Both the position numbers and the translations under genes were made by a program. Of a stretch of 64,000 nucleotides of DNA, positions 53,240 through 61,152 are shown piece after piece. Location of the stretch: positions 62,001-126,000 of the forward strand of contig NZ_FZNN01000007.1 of the NCBI RefSeq assembly GCF_900188035.1, written 5' to 3'. This DNA comes from Puniceibacterium sediminis. Its GTDB lineage: Bacteria > Pseudomonadota > Alphaproteobacteria > Rhodobacterales > Rhodobacteraceae. A model generated the notes under the pieces. The model saw only the letters and a program-made list of their open reading frames with translations, had not been told where the DNA came from and did no database searches. Positions within the stretch are counted from its first letter, which is position 1; every line of letters starts with the position of its first letter.

Positions 53240-53623
53240 TTAACCGCGCCCAAGACTGGTGCGCAGGATGTTGAGGTTTGAGCGATAAATCGCCAGCGAC
53301 GTGTCATGCTCGCGTCGGGCTTCGACAGCGGTCAGCATCTCGGTTTCGATGGACACGGTGTTACCGTTCGGATCTGCCGATTCGCGACGTTCGGTGGTGG
53401 GGATTTCGGTTGCTGTCTGGCCCATCAGATGAGCCGCCCTTGTGGCCCGCAGCTGATCCGGGCCGGAATGGCGATCCATCATCTGCGCAAAGCCCATGAC
53501 GTCGTGGCCACGGTAGCCAGGCGTGTCGGCATTGGCGATGTTCTGCGCGGTAACGCCCTGCTGGGTCCCGGCATGCCGTGCCATTGCCATGGCGGTTTTG
53601 AATATTTCCAGGTTCTGGAACAC
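53240..53623 (-). CDS. flgB: Flagellar proximal rod protein FlgB
   Basis: 127-residue rod protein with TAQNIANADTPGYRGHDVM near the N-terminus and a C-terminal TAVEARREHDTSLAIYRSNL. The start is a GTG at 53623 behind GAGGGAG. First gene of the long minus-strand basal-body operon, divergent from fliI across 91 bp. Confidence 0.94.
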   Translation of the reverse strand: MFQNLEIFKTAMAMARHAGTQQGVTAQNIANADTPGYRGHDVMGFAQMMDRHSGPDQLRATRAAHLMGQTATEIPTTERRESADPNGNTVSIETEMLTAVEARREHDTSLAIYRSNLNILRTSLGRG

Positions 53624-53714
53624 CGGGGCTTCTCCCTCGATTTATCTTGGCTTCAATCAAGGCTTAACCCTGATTCCTTTAGAAACAGTGATCAGAGCAT
53701 GAAGGGATCGCACG

Positions 53715-55109
53715 ATGGACCGAGACGAGATTACGGGCCTGCGTGCCCAGCTGGCTGGGCTGCAGACCGTGCGCGCCGTTGGCCGTGTAAGGTCGGTTGA
53801 TGGTACGGTGATTTGGGTGCGGGGCTTGGCGCATCTTGCGTCGATCGGCGACCGGGTCCGCCTTTTGCGCGGTTCGGGCGAACCTGTGAGCGGCGAGGTC
53901 CTGCGCATTCGTGAGGATCTGGTTGGCATGCTGCCCGACACCGGGATCGAAGGCGTTTCACAAGGTGACCGCGTGGCAGTATTGGGTCCGCCAACGCTGG
54001 CCCCATCCGATTCCTGGATCGGCCGGGTGATCGATCCCTACGGCGCTCCGCTGGACGGGCCACCCTTGGTTAACGGACCGCAGCGTCGCCCGTTCCGCGC
54101 CGCACCTCCGCCGGCCGCGCAGCGGCGCGGGCTTGGTGAGCGGCTTGAAACAGGTCTGTCGGTGTTCAACACACTGCTGCCCGTGGTCAAAGGCCAGAGA
54201 ATCGGTCTTTTCGCCGGGTCGGGCGTCGGCAAGTCGCGCCTGCTTGCCCAATTCGCCAAGGGGATGCAGGCCGATGTGGTCGTCCTTGCCTTGGTTGGAG
54301 AAAGAGGCCGCGAAGTGCGCGACTTCGTCACCAACGTATTAGGCCCCGAAGGTATGGCGCGCGCGGTCGTCGTTGCGGCCACTTCGGACCGTTCCCCGCT
54401 TGAACGTCGTCGCTGTCCGCAGGCCGCGATGACCATTGCAGAACACTTTCGCGACCAGGGAAAACACGTTCTCTACCTTGCCGATTCGATAACGCGTTTT
54501 GCCGAAGCGCACCGCGAGGTGGCCATCGCATCGGGCGAAATGCCGGCTCTGCGCGGCTTTCCCCCATCGACCGCGCATCAGATCATGACTCTGGCGGAAC
54601 GTGCAGGTCCGGGGATGGGCGACATGGGTGATATCACCGCGGTTTTCAGCGTACTGGTGGCTGGGTCGGATATGGACGAACCCGTGGCAGATATCCTTCG
54701 CGGTGTGTTGGATGGGCATGTCGTGTTGGACCGGCAGATCGCAGAGCGGGGACGCTTTCCTGCTGTGGATCTTCTGCGCTCTGTCTCGCGCAGTCTGCCC
54801 GAAGCTGCGAGCGACGAAGAAAATGTTCAGATTGCTTTGGCGCGCAGATTATTGGGCGCCTATGCACGCTCTGAAACCATGATCCGCGCTGGCCTCTACC
54901 GTGATGGTAGCGATGCGCAGCTGGATCAGGCGATCAAGGCATGGCCTGAATTAGAAGCCTTCCTTGCCGAAGCTTCGGCTTCCGGAATCGAAAACAGCTT
55001 TTCCCGGCTTCAGTTACTCTTGCGTCGGGCCACTTCAGGAAACGGATCGGCTGCGCCACTCAGAAACACAATGACCCCGGCAAAGAACCCTGCAGGACGA
55101 GGCGCATGA
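53715..55109 (+). CDS. fliI: Flagellum-specific ATPase FliI
   Basis: Hexameric ATPase of the flagellar type III export system, 464 residues. Walker A is GLFAGSGVGKSRLL; the beta-subunit-like Walker B region is VLYLADSITRFAEAHRE and the catalytic ring includes RGFPPSTAHQIMTLAERAG. The N-terminal beta-barrel (VRSVDGTVIWVRGLAHLASI) is present. Its TGA overlaps an ATG (ATGA) that opens a short disrupted frame into the CTGGGA repeat. Confidence 0.96.
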   Translation: MDRDEITGLRAQLAGLQTVRAVGRVRSVDGTVIWVRGLAHLASIGDRVRLLRGSGEPVSGEVLRIREDLVGMLPDTGIEGVSQGDRVAVLGPPTLAPSDSWIGRVIDPYGAPLDGPPLVNGPQRRPFRAAPPPAAQRRGLGERLETGLSVFNTLLPVVKGQRIGLFAGSGVGKSRLLAQFAKGMQADVVVLALVGERGREVRDFVTNVLGPEGMARAVVVAATSDRSPLERRRCPQAAMTIAEHFRDQGKHVLYLADSITRFAEAHREVAIASGEMPALRGFPPSTAHQIMTLAERAGPGMGDMGDITAVFSVLVAGSDMDEPVADILRGVLDGHVVLDRQIAERGRFPAVDLLRSVSRSLPEAASDEENVQIALARRLLGAYARSETMIRAGLYRDGSDAQLDQAIKAWPELEAFLAEASASGIENSFSRLQLLLRRATSGNGSAAPLRNTMTPAKNPAGRGA

Positions 55110-55249
55110 ATTTAGCGGTCGGCTAACTGGGACTGGGACTGGGACTGGGACTGGGACTGGGACTGGGACTGGGACTGGGACTGGGACTGGGACTGGGACT
55201 GGGAAACGCCTATTTGCTCTATCGAGAGCGTTCAACCCGCGAAATTTGA
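55106..55249 (+). pseudogene. Disrupted small reading frame after fliI containing (Leu-Gly)13
   Basis: An ATG overlapping the fliI stop starts MNLAVG, then TAA at 55124-55126. Directly behind the stop, in the same frame, the CTGGGA repeat encodes 13 Leu-Gly pairs followed by NAYLLYRERSTREI and a TGA at 55247-55249. If the TAA were a sense codon this would be a 47-residue protein with a hydrophobic Leu-Gly helix and a basic tail. Whether it was ever a gene, in the position often held by fliJ, is unproven; the coupling overlap is the main evidence. Confidence 0.35.
55127..55204. repeat. CTGGGA hexanucleotide microsatellite, 13 perfect copies
   Basis: 78 bp of uninterrupted CTGGGA units, beginning 17 bases after the fliI stop. 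Such perfect long hexamer arrays are rare in bacterial genomes and prone to copy-number change by slippage. Because the unit is six bases, length changes would not shift any reading frame. Confidence 0.97.
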
Positions 55250-55302
55250 CGTGGGAAAAGGCGATTTGTCTGACCGGGCCAGATGACTTTGGTCGCGGTT
55301 GT

Positions 55303-55707
55303 TCAGGTCAAATGCGCCGCAAGAAGCCGGTCTTCTCTGGGAATGAGCGCACGCAGTGACTTCAGGCACTGATAAAATTGATCGCCAAGCAAAGCTTCGG
55401 TGGCCGCTGACAGAAGGGTGCGACTGTCAGCGTCAGTCAGGATGCGGCTGAGTTCCTCGATGTGGCGCAGGAGCCTGTGGCGACTCTCTTCCGGATCCGC
55501 ATCGCCCGTCAACACGAGCTGAGTTGCATAGCAGATGCGGCGAACCGGGGTGCAGGCTTCCTCAGGGTGAATGGCATCCCGCAAACGCAAGATATTGGCG
55601 TTCGGTGACACAATCGATAGGCGGCTGCGTTTGTCGCCGTTTTCGATCACCGCGCCGTTGATCAGCACGCGTTCCTTGGGGGCCAGTTTCAAGACAAGTC
55701 CGCTCAT
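55303..55707 (-). CDS. flbT: Flagellin mRNA regulator FlbT
   Basis: Post-transcriptional regulator, known in Caulobacter to bind flagellin 5' leader RNA and promote its decay. 134 residues: LVLKLAPKERVLINGAVIEN, RLRDAIHPEEACTPVRRICY and LRHIEELSRIL are typical of the family. It overlaps flaF by four bases (ATGA), with the flagellin gene just upstream of flaF, so the whole set is a regulatory unit. Confidence 0.93.
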   Translation of the reverse strand: MSGLVLKLAPKERVLINGAVIENGDKRSRLSIVSPNANILRLRDAIHPEEACTPVRRICYATQLVLTGDADPEESRHRLLRHIEELSRILTDADSRTLLSAATEALLGDQFYQCLKSLRALIPREDRLLAAHLT

Positions 55708-56081
55708 TTATTCGCCCTCCGTCCGCTCAGTCCACGCAGGACAGCGACGTTGATTTCGAGAATCGGACCAACCTTGGCCTCGCGCTTCAGGACCCGGCGG
55801 GTGTGTTGCTGCATGAATTCGGCAAGGTAGAATATCCGTGCGCGTAGTTCCTGAGGAAGGTCATTTCCGGAACTGCTGACATCGACAGCCAAAGCGGTCC
55901 AGAGCTTGCGGTTCTCGTGTAAAGCCTCGACCAATTGCGGAAAGCCGCCCTTACCCTTTTGGGCTGCAGTCTTCAGTCGGTATGTCACCTGCGCAATCAG
56001 TTCGTATTCGGTACTGCGTTCCGAACGGGTTGAACCCGCGTTAGCCGAGTAGGCGCGTTGAGCCAGGGAATGTGCGTTCAC
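55704..56081 (-). CDS. flaF: Flagellin synthesis regulator FlaF
   Basis: 125-residue partner of FlbT needed for flagellin synthesis and secretion. It begins MNAHSLAQRAYSAN, continues with STEYELIAQVTYRLKTAA and LHENRKLWTALAVDVSSSGN, the family core. The start is a GTG at 56081 with AAGGA six bases upstream. It follows flagellin by 89 bp. Confidence 0.92.
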   Translation of the reverse strand: MNAHSLAQRAYSANAGSTRSERSTEYELIAQVTYRLKTAAQKGKGGFPQLVEALHENRKLWTALAVDVSSSGNDLPQELRARIFYLAEFMQQHTRRVLKREAKVGPILEINVAVLRGLSGRRANK

Positions 56082-56170
56082 GTCACATCCTTCCAAAATT
56101 CATATTTCTTACTAGATTAGGAGATCGGCCGGGTACGGAGGCCGGATAACCGGCCTCCGTTGAGCTGCGC

Positions 56171-57523
56171 TTAACGGAAGAGCGACAGCAGGGACTGCGG
56201 TGCCTGGTTGGCAATCGACAGCGACTGAACACCCAGCTGCTGCTGAACCTGCAGAGCCTGAAGGCGCGCAGAAGCTTCTTCCATGTCTGCATCGACCAGT
56301 GCGCCGATGCCCGACTTGAGCGAGTCGCTCAGGCTGGTGATGAAGCCAGCCTGGGTTTCGATACGACCCTGGGCCGAACCAAAGGCTGCCGCCGAGTCGA
56401 TCGACGTCTGGATCAGTTCCTCGACAGCTGCGATAGCTGCTTTTGCACCACCTTCAGTGCTGACATCGATATCTGTCAGGATATCAAGACCACCACCGGC
56501 AGTACCGCCGGAAGTCACCACGATGTCGGTAGCAGCAAAGGCGGCGGTGCCGACCACACCAGAGTTGTTGGTGATCGTGAAGGTCGCGGTGCTATCGCCA
56601 TCATCAGTGAAGCTTGCAGCGAAATCTTCGTCGTAGCCAGCTTCGGCCAGCGCCATGTTCACGCGTGTGGCAAGACCTTTGGCGATATCGGCAGTGCTAT
56701 CACCAGCTTTGGCAACATAAGCCACCGCCGAGGTGATATCGGTACCCGCACCTGTCGAGAGCTTGTCAAAGAAGGTTGCCGCAAGCGTGTAGGTATCACC
56801 GGCAAGGACGCGATTGCCGCCACGAGCCGCGGCCGTGGTGTCACCGTTGATCGCAAAGTCTTCAGAAGACCCGACTGGTGCTGCAATCGTACCGGTGCTG
56901 CCTGCGACTGCCGTTGTGGCGATAGTGGTTGCTGATGCAGCCACGGTGCCAGCAATCTGGGCTGTTTGCGCCAGCGACTGCTTGGTGACCCCAATGGAAG
57001 CAGAGGTCACGCCGCTTGCTGTCCGGTCGAGCGAGGACAGGACGTTCACGGTGCCCGAGGTGGTGTTTGTGACCTGCTGGGCAATGCTGTTGGTCGCGCC
57101 GCTAGTTTCGGCATCGAAGTCGAGAAGGTTCAAACCGTTGAACTGAGCTGCGCCCGTAACGGATGCAATCTGATCACGCAGAGCACCGATATCGGCCTGG
57201 ATCTTGGTCCGGTCAACGTTCTCTTCCTGCGACGCGACGATCTTGCCCTTCATCTGGGTCAGCAGATCGGTAACAGTTTCCGCAGCAGAGCGGGCAACGG
57301 CGACAGTGGATTCACCGAGGTTAAGGCTGTCCTCAATCGCTTTGAAACCCTTGACGTCCGATTCCATGACCTTGGAAATGGCCCAGACAGCGGCGTTGTC
57401 CTTGGCGGTGGCGACGCTTTTACCAGTCGAGATCTGGCCCTGGATCGTGCCGAGGTTCGAGTTGATGGATTTCAGGGTTTGCAGCGCAACCATTGCGCCA
57501 TTGTTTGTCAGAATGCTTGACAT
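56171..57523 (-). CDS. Flagellin
   Basis: Filament subunit of 450 residues. The N-terminal D0/D1 region (SSILTNNGAMVALQTLKSIN, then GKSVATAKDNAAVWAISKVM) and C-terminal region (GALVDADMEEASARLQALQV, ending SLLSLFR) are conserved. The middle (about residues 180-370) is a Thr/Ala-rich variable surface domain. The ATG at 57523 follows AAGGAAG. It has a 5' leader of up to about 205 bases with two hairpins and is followed by flaF and flbT. Confidence 0.96.
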   Translation of the reverse strand: MSSILTNNGAMVALQTLKSINSNLGTIQGQISTGKSVATAKDNAAVWAISKVMESDVKGFKAIEDSLNLGESTVAVARSAAETVTDLLTQMKGKIVASQEENVDRTKIQADIGALRDQIASVTGAAQFNGLNLLDFDAETSGATNSIAQQVTNTTSGTVNVLSSLDRTASGVTSASIGVTKQSLAQTAQIAGTVAASATTIATTAVAGSTGTIAAPVGSSEDFAINGDTTAAARGGNRVLAGDTYTLAATFFDKLSTGAGTDITSAVAYVAKAGDSTADIAKGLATRVNMALAEAGYDEDFAASFTDDGDSTATFTITNNSGVVGTAAFAATDIVVTSGGTAGGGLDILTDIDVSTEGGAKAAIAAVEELIQTSIDSAAAFGSAQGRIETQAGFITSLSDSLKSGIGALVDADMEEASARLQALQVQQQLGVQSLSIANQAPQSLLSLFR

Positions 57524-57547
57524 GTGATGTCTTCCTTGCAGTCGGTC

Positions 57548-57587
57548 GGCGCTTTTGCGCCTGGTTTCGATGTCGCCGCTTTCGGCG
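57548..57587 (-). promoter_or_regulatory. Twin hairpins in the flagellin 5' leader
   Basis: On the minus strand CGCCG-AAAG-CGGCG (57587-57574) and GGCGC-AAAA-GCGCC (57561-57548): two 5-bp stems with A-rich tetraloops 12 bases apart, the second 24 bases before the flagellin ATG. Candidate target for FlbT/FlaF control; the link is inference. Confidence 0.55.
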
Positions 57588-57728
57588 TCTGAAAGGTCTT
57601 TCTGACACTTGCAGAGGCGGTGTTGCCGCGTCTGCGCCACCTGTTCGGGTGCATCACCGTTTTACATCCATCAATCCTAATGGAGTGCTAAAACCGCTAT
57701 TTGGGTTAAGGCACATTTGAGACAAATT

Positions 57729-58088
57729 TCACGCTCGCCGTTCGAGTTTGTTTTCCGCGCTGGTCAGCAATGCCGACTTGCGCCCGTGCTGGTCATATGT
57801 CTCAAGCGTTTTGCGCAGGTGGCGCATGGCACTTAGCCGACTGGCCACATTCCGTATACCTGCAAGGGCCTGATCAAACAGAGCCTGATTGCGCCCAAGC
57901 TTGGCCTGCAGGGCGGACACAGTTTCGACATCATCTACGCCAGATTCGGCAAGGGCATCGATCAGCGCCGACTTGCGTTCCATCACGTCTTCGATTCGGT
58001 CCAGCGCGCCGTTCAGCAGCGCAGAGCGTTCTTCTTCCAGCAGCGCATCGAGCGCGGCCATGATATCCGTTGTGGTTTGCTCAGTCAT
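57729..58088 (-). CDS. FlgN-like flagellar export chaperone
   Basis: 119-residue helical protein: DALLEEERSALLNGALDRIE and ERKSALIDALAESG early, and a C-terminal RKTLETYDQHGRK. The pattern of helices with repeated Leu, Glu and Lys is typical of FlgN/FliT chaperones that bind hook-filament junction proteins. AAGGAA upstream supports the ATG at 58088, which overlaps the rod-binding gene stop by eight bases. Confidence 0.75.
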   Translation of the reverse strand: MTEQTTTDIMAALDALLEEERSALLNGALDRIEDVMERKSALIDALAESGVDDVETVSALQAKLGRNQALFDQALAGIRNVASRLSAMRHLRKTLETYDQHGRKSALLTSAENKLERRA

Positions 58089-58359
58089 TTTCGCGTTCCT
58101 TCAATGCATGATAAAGCGATTCAGCAAGTCCAATTCCACCACCCTCAACCATCGCGCGGGCCTGCTCCTGGCGCAGAAAAGAGGAAAACTGCTCCTCTCC
58201 CTGACCCCCACCGAAAGATTCGCTGGTCTTGCCCAACCCGGCGGCCTTGAGCATTTCGGCAAGAAATCCAGCCTCCAACTCTTTGGCGGCTTCGCGCAAT
58301 GCCAAATCGCGGCGCGCAGACACGTCCGGGATTGAGGGGGAGAGAGAAACGGGATCCAT
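58081..58359 (-). CDS. Rod-binding protein, FlgJ N-terminal domain only
   Basis: 92 residues corresponding to the rod-binding half of FlgJ (REAAKELEAGFLAEMLKAAG, then SSFLRQEQARAMVEGGGIGL and AESLYHAL). The muramidase domain of enterobacterial FlgJ is absent, the usual state in alphaproteobacteria where a separate SltF-like enzyme cuts peptidoglycan. GGAGC precedes the ATG at 58359. Divergent from fliK. Confidence 0.82.
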   Translation of the reverse strand: MDPVSLSPSIPDVSARRDLALREAAKELEAGFLAEMLKAAGLGKTSESFGGGQGEEQFSSFLRQEQARAMVEGGGIGLAESLYHALKEREND

Positions 58360-58469
58360 ACTTTTGCTCCAATTCGAGTCACTTTCCCAATTAGGCTCTA
58401 GAGTCGGTAAAGATGCGGTAAGGAAACTCGGACTATTGTGAAGCACACGGAAGAATTCCCGGAGCACAC

Positions 58470-60239
58470 ATGATACCGAATCTCACTCCAATCCCGTTCA
58501 AGAACCCGACGACCGTGGCGCAGGCCTCGGCAGAACCGTCGCCTGCAACAAAACGGTTTTCCTCTTTGTTTGCAGCCATGGGCCGGGAGGGTCAGTCGGA
58601 TCGCGATGCGCGGTCGGATTCAGGTCTGCCCCAGGGCGGGGTAAGGGAAACTGAAGAGTCGACTGATTCCTCATCAGTTACCGAGGCGGAAGCCTTGGCT
58701 GCCGATACGGGCATCAATGCCGATCTTGCCGAAGAGGAGGGCCGGACCGTCCGGATCCCTTATCTTTCTGCGAAGAGTCCACTCGGGCATGCAGAAGATA
58801 TCGGGGCAGAGGATTCTGTCGAAGAAGCCCTCGTTCCTCCGCTGGGTAAAGCCAGCCGAGGCACAGGAATTGCCGAATCGAATCTGTCTGCAATGGACCC
58901 GCGAAAGCAGGCTCCAGAAAATCAAAAAACGCAGCGATTCAATCTGATGTCGAATCAGCCTGTTGGCACAGCGAGCAACCATTCGCCCGGTTCAGATCCC
59001 AAAAGCGGTCTGAAAACTGGCCTCCCTGCGGAACCTGCGGCGGCAGTAGTCGGCGCACCGCCCGGCATCCCCGCCGCAGGGCGCCCGGGCGGCAGTCAGG
59101 CGACATCCGAAGATGCAGTGCAGCCTTCAACCGCGAGCCGGATTGCTCCCGGGACCATGGCTCAAAGTGGCCAAGCAGCCTTGGGAACCAATGCGTCTTC
59201 ATCAGCCATAAGGGCGCAATCCGGCCAGACAGCTGTTCAAACGGATGCCCCCACCACGCCAAATAATAGTGCTGGTTTGCATGAGATGCCTTCATCGTCC
59301 CGCGCTTCGGAAAACAGGACCGATATTACATTGCAGCCAGCCACCGCCATGACGGACGCGGAGAAGGCGGCCATGGCCATTGCGTTCAAGACCTCTCTTC
59401 AGCGCACCCAGAGATCGCCAGCCGGGGCATCTATGCCTGTTGCAACCGCCGCGCAACGCGCGGAACAGCAATCCGGGCAAACCATCCCCACCGGGCAGAG
59501 AATCATTCCCGAAGGATCGGTCGGCGAAGTTGCCCCGATTCTAGCCGCGACAGGGCAACTCTCCTCGCCCTCTGCGCGTTTTATAAGGAGCAGCGCACGG
59601 GATGAGAGTTTTGCACACGCCCGCTCCGTGACAACGGATACGACTGCAGCGACACCACAATCTGTAAAGACGGCGGCACCGGTGCCCGTTCAATCCGTGT
59701 CAGTGCCATTCAGCGCCGAAGTTCTCACCGGCGACACCGCTGAATCAGAAGAACTGGCGCCCCTGCCCCCCCTATTCGGAGACGCGCGCAGTCAGGCGCA
59801 GGCGTCTCAGATGCCAGGTGTGATCCAGCCGATTCGCGGCGATCACGGCGCTTCGGCAATGCGTCAGATGATCGAGGTCACTGGCCAGCTCAAGGATGGC
59901 CCCGTCGATCTGCGGCTGAACCCAGAAGAGCTCGGCCGGGTGCGCATGCATATGGTCAGTTCGGAAAACGGGATCGTGATGCACATCACATCGGAACGCC
60001 CGGAAACGCTGGATCTGCTGCGCCGCCATATCGACCAGCTTCACCGTGAACTGACCGATCTTGGCTATACTAGCGTGGATTTCACGTTTGGTCAGCAAGG
60101 CTACGAAACCGGTACCGGTGATGCGCCAAACGGGGGCACCGAATCTTCGCGTTCGGCACCCTCTGGTTCGTCAGAGCAAAGTGCGCCCCTCCCCACACCC
60201 CTGTCTGTCGCCAGCGACGGGCTCGATATTCGACTTTAA
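58470..60239 (+). CDS. fliK: Flagellar hook-length control protein FliK
   Basis: Secreted ruler that sets hook length and switches export specificity. 589 residues: a long low-complexity N-terminal part rich in Ser, Pro, Gln and Ala with no predicted fold, then the conserved C-terminal switch domain at about residues 480-565 (LKDGPVDLRLNPEELGRVRM, then ERPETLDLLRRHIDQLHREL). GGAG precedes the ATG at 58470. Followed by flgD after 10 bases. Confidence 0.9.
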   Translation: MIPNLTPIPFKNPTTVAQASAEPSPATKRFSSLFAAMGREGQSDRDARSDSGLPQGGVRETEESTDSSSVTEAEALAADTGINADLAEEEGRTVRIPYLSAKSPLGHAEDIGAEDSVEEALVPPLGKASRGTGIAESNLSAMDPRKQAPENQKTQRFNLMSNQPVGTASNHSPGSDPKSGLKTGLPAEPAAAVVGAPPGIPAAGRPGGSQATSEDAVQPSTASRIAPGTMAQSGQAALGTNASSSAIRAQSGQTAVQTDAPTTPNNSAGLHEMPSSSRASENRTDITLQPATAMTDAEKAAMAIAFKTSLQRTQRSPAGASMPVATAAQRAEQQSGQTIPTGQRIIPEGSVGEVAPILAATGQLSSPSARFIRSSARDESFAHARSVTTDTTAATPQSVKTAAPVPVQSVSVPFSAEVLTGDTAESEELAPLPPLFGDARSQAQASQMPGVIQPIRGDHGASAMRQMIEVTGQLKDGPVDLRLNPEELGRVRMHMVSSENGIVMHITSERPETLDLLRRHIDQLHRELTDLGYTSVDFTFGQQGYETGTGDAPNGGTESSRSAPSGSSEQSAPLPTPLSVASDGLDIRL

Positions 60240-60249
60240 GGAGACTTCC

Positions 60250-60951
60250 ATGGTTACCACTCAAGTCGCCCCGCCCGCCTATAGCGGCCTTGCGTCCGAG
60301 AAAACATCGACAAACGCGAGCGCCACGGGCGCAGTGTCTACGGGCACCAGCAACCGCGAGATAAGTTCGGATTTCGAGACCTTCCTGCGCATGTTGACCG
60401 TCCAGATGCAGAATCAGGACCCGCTCAACCCGGTGGATTCATCAGATTACGCGGTCCAGCTTGCGACATTTTCATCGGTCGAACAGCAGGTACTGACCAA
60501 TGACCTTCTGCGCGCATTGGGCGATCAGATGGGCGGCGGTGCGCTTAGCCAGTTGGCAGGCTGGGTCGGGATGGAGGCACTGGCGCGTGCGCCTGTCGCC
60601 TTTGACGGAAGCCCGATTCATCTGAGGCCCGAACATGCCTCTGATGCGGATGCGGCCAAGCTGGTTGTACGAGATTCCGCAGGGTCGGTCGTTTCCCGCG
60701 AAACCCTGCCCCTGGGGGAGGATTCAGTCATCTGGGCCGGGGTCGATGCCACGGGCGCAACCTACCCTTCGGGCACTTACAGTTTCGAAGTCGAAAGCTA
60801 CCAGAGCGGCAAGGTGATCGAAAGCACTGCGGCCCTTGCTTTCAGCACCGTTCAGGAGGCGCGCATTAGCGGAGAAAAGATCTTGCTTCGCTTATCCGAT
60901 GGCTCCGAAATCGAATCAACTCTGGTTACGGGCATGCGCGCCCCAGACTGA
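60250..60951 (+). CDS. flgD: Flagellar hook capping protein FlgD
   Basis: Scaffold at the hook tip that promotes FlgE polymerisation. N-terminal export signal and conserved FETFLRMLTVQMQNQDPLNP and SSDYAVQLATFSSVEQQVLT, then FlgD Ig-like and Tudor-like domains (GATYPSGTYSFEVES). 233 residues. AAGGAG upstream fixes the ATG at 60250; a longer frame overlaps fliK out of frame. Confidence 0.94.
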   Translation: MVTTQVAPPAYSGLASEKTSTNASATGAVSTGTSNREISSDFETFLRMLTVQMQNQDPLNPVDSSDYAVQLATFSSVEQQVLTNDLLRALGDQMGGGALSQLAGWVGMEALARAPVAFDGSPIHLRPEHASDADAAKLVVRDSAGSVVSRETLPLGEDSVIWAGVDATGATYPSGTYSFEVESYQSGKVIESTAALAFSTVQEARISGEKILLRLSDGSEIESTLVTGMRAPD

Positions 60952-61061
60952 GCCGACACTCTGTACTTTCTGAATCATGTCGCCCCGGGGATGCGCAAAC
61001 GTGTCTGCGATGCCCGGGACGGCGGGGGCAAGAACAGCGCGAGAATTAGATTAATCGTATC

Positions 61062-61098
61062 GATGGCCGACAACGCCGGTCTTAAAGCGACGGCCATC
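61062..61098 (+). terminator. Possible terminator after flgD
   Basis: GATGGCCG and CGGCCATC form an 8-bp stem with a 21-base loop, followed by only TTTCT. It lies about 110 bp beyond the flgD stop, between convergent genes. The long loop and short T-run make this tentative. Confidence 0.4.
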
Positions 61099-61152
61099 TT
61101 TCTGGTTCGGATTTACATCGGGTCGCGGTCAGAAGAGCAATTCCCCGAATCT

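Noticed and set aside
53624-53714. CtrA site between flgB and fliI
   Set aside because: Only one TTAACC half-site is present; the second half at the required seven-base spacing is missing.
55035-55235. Minus-strand frame encoding a long Val-Pro repeat
   Set aside because: It is only the reverse reading of the CTGGGA microsatellite and the fliI 3' end; no start signal or family features.
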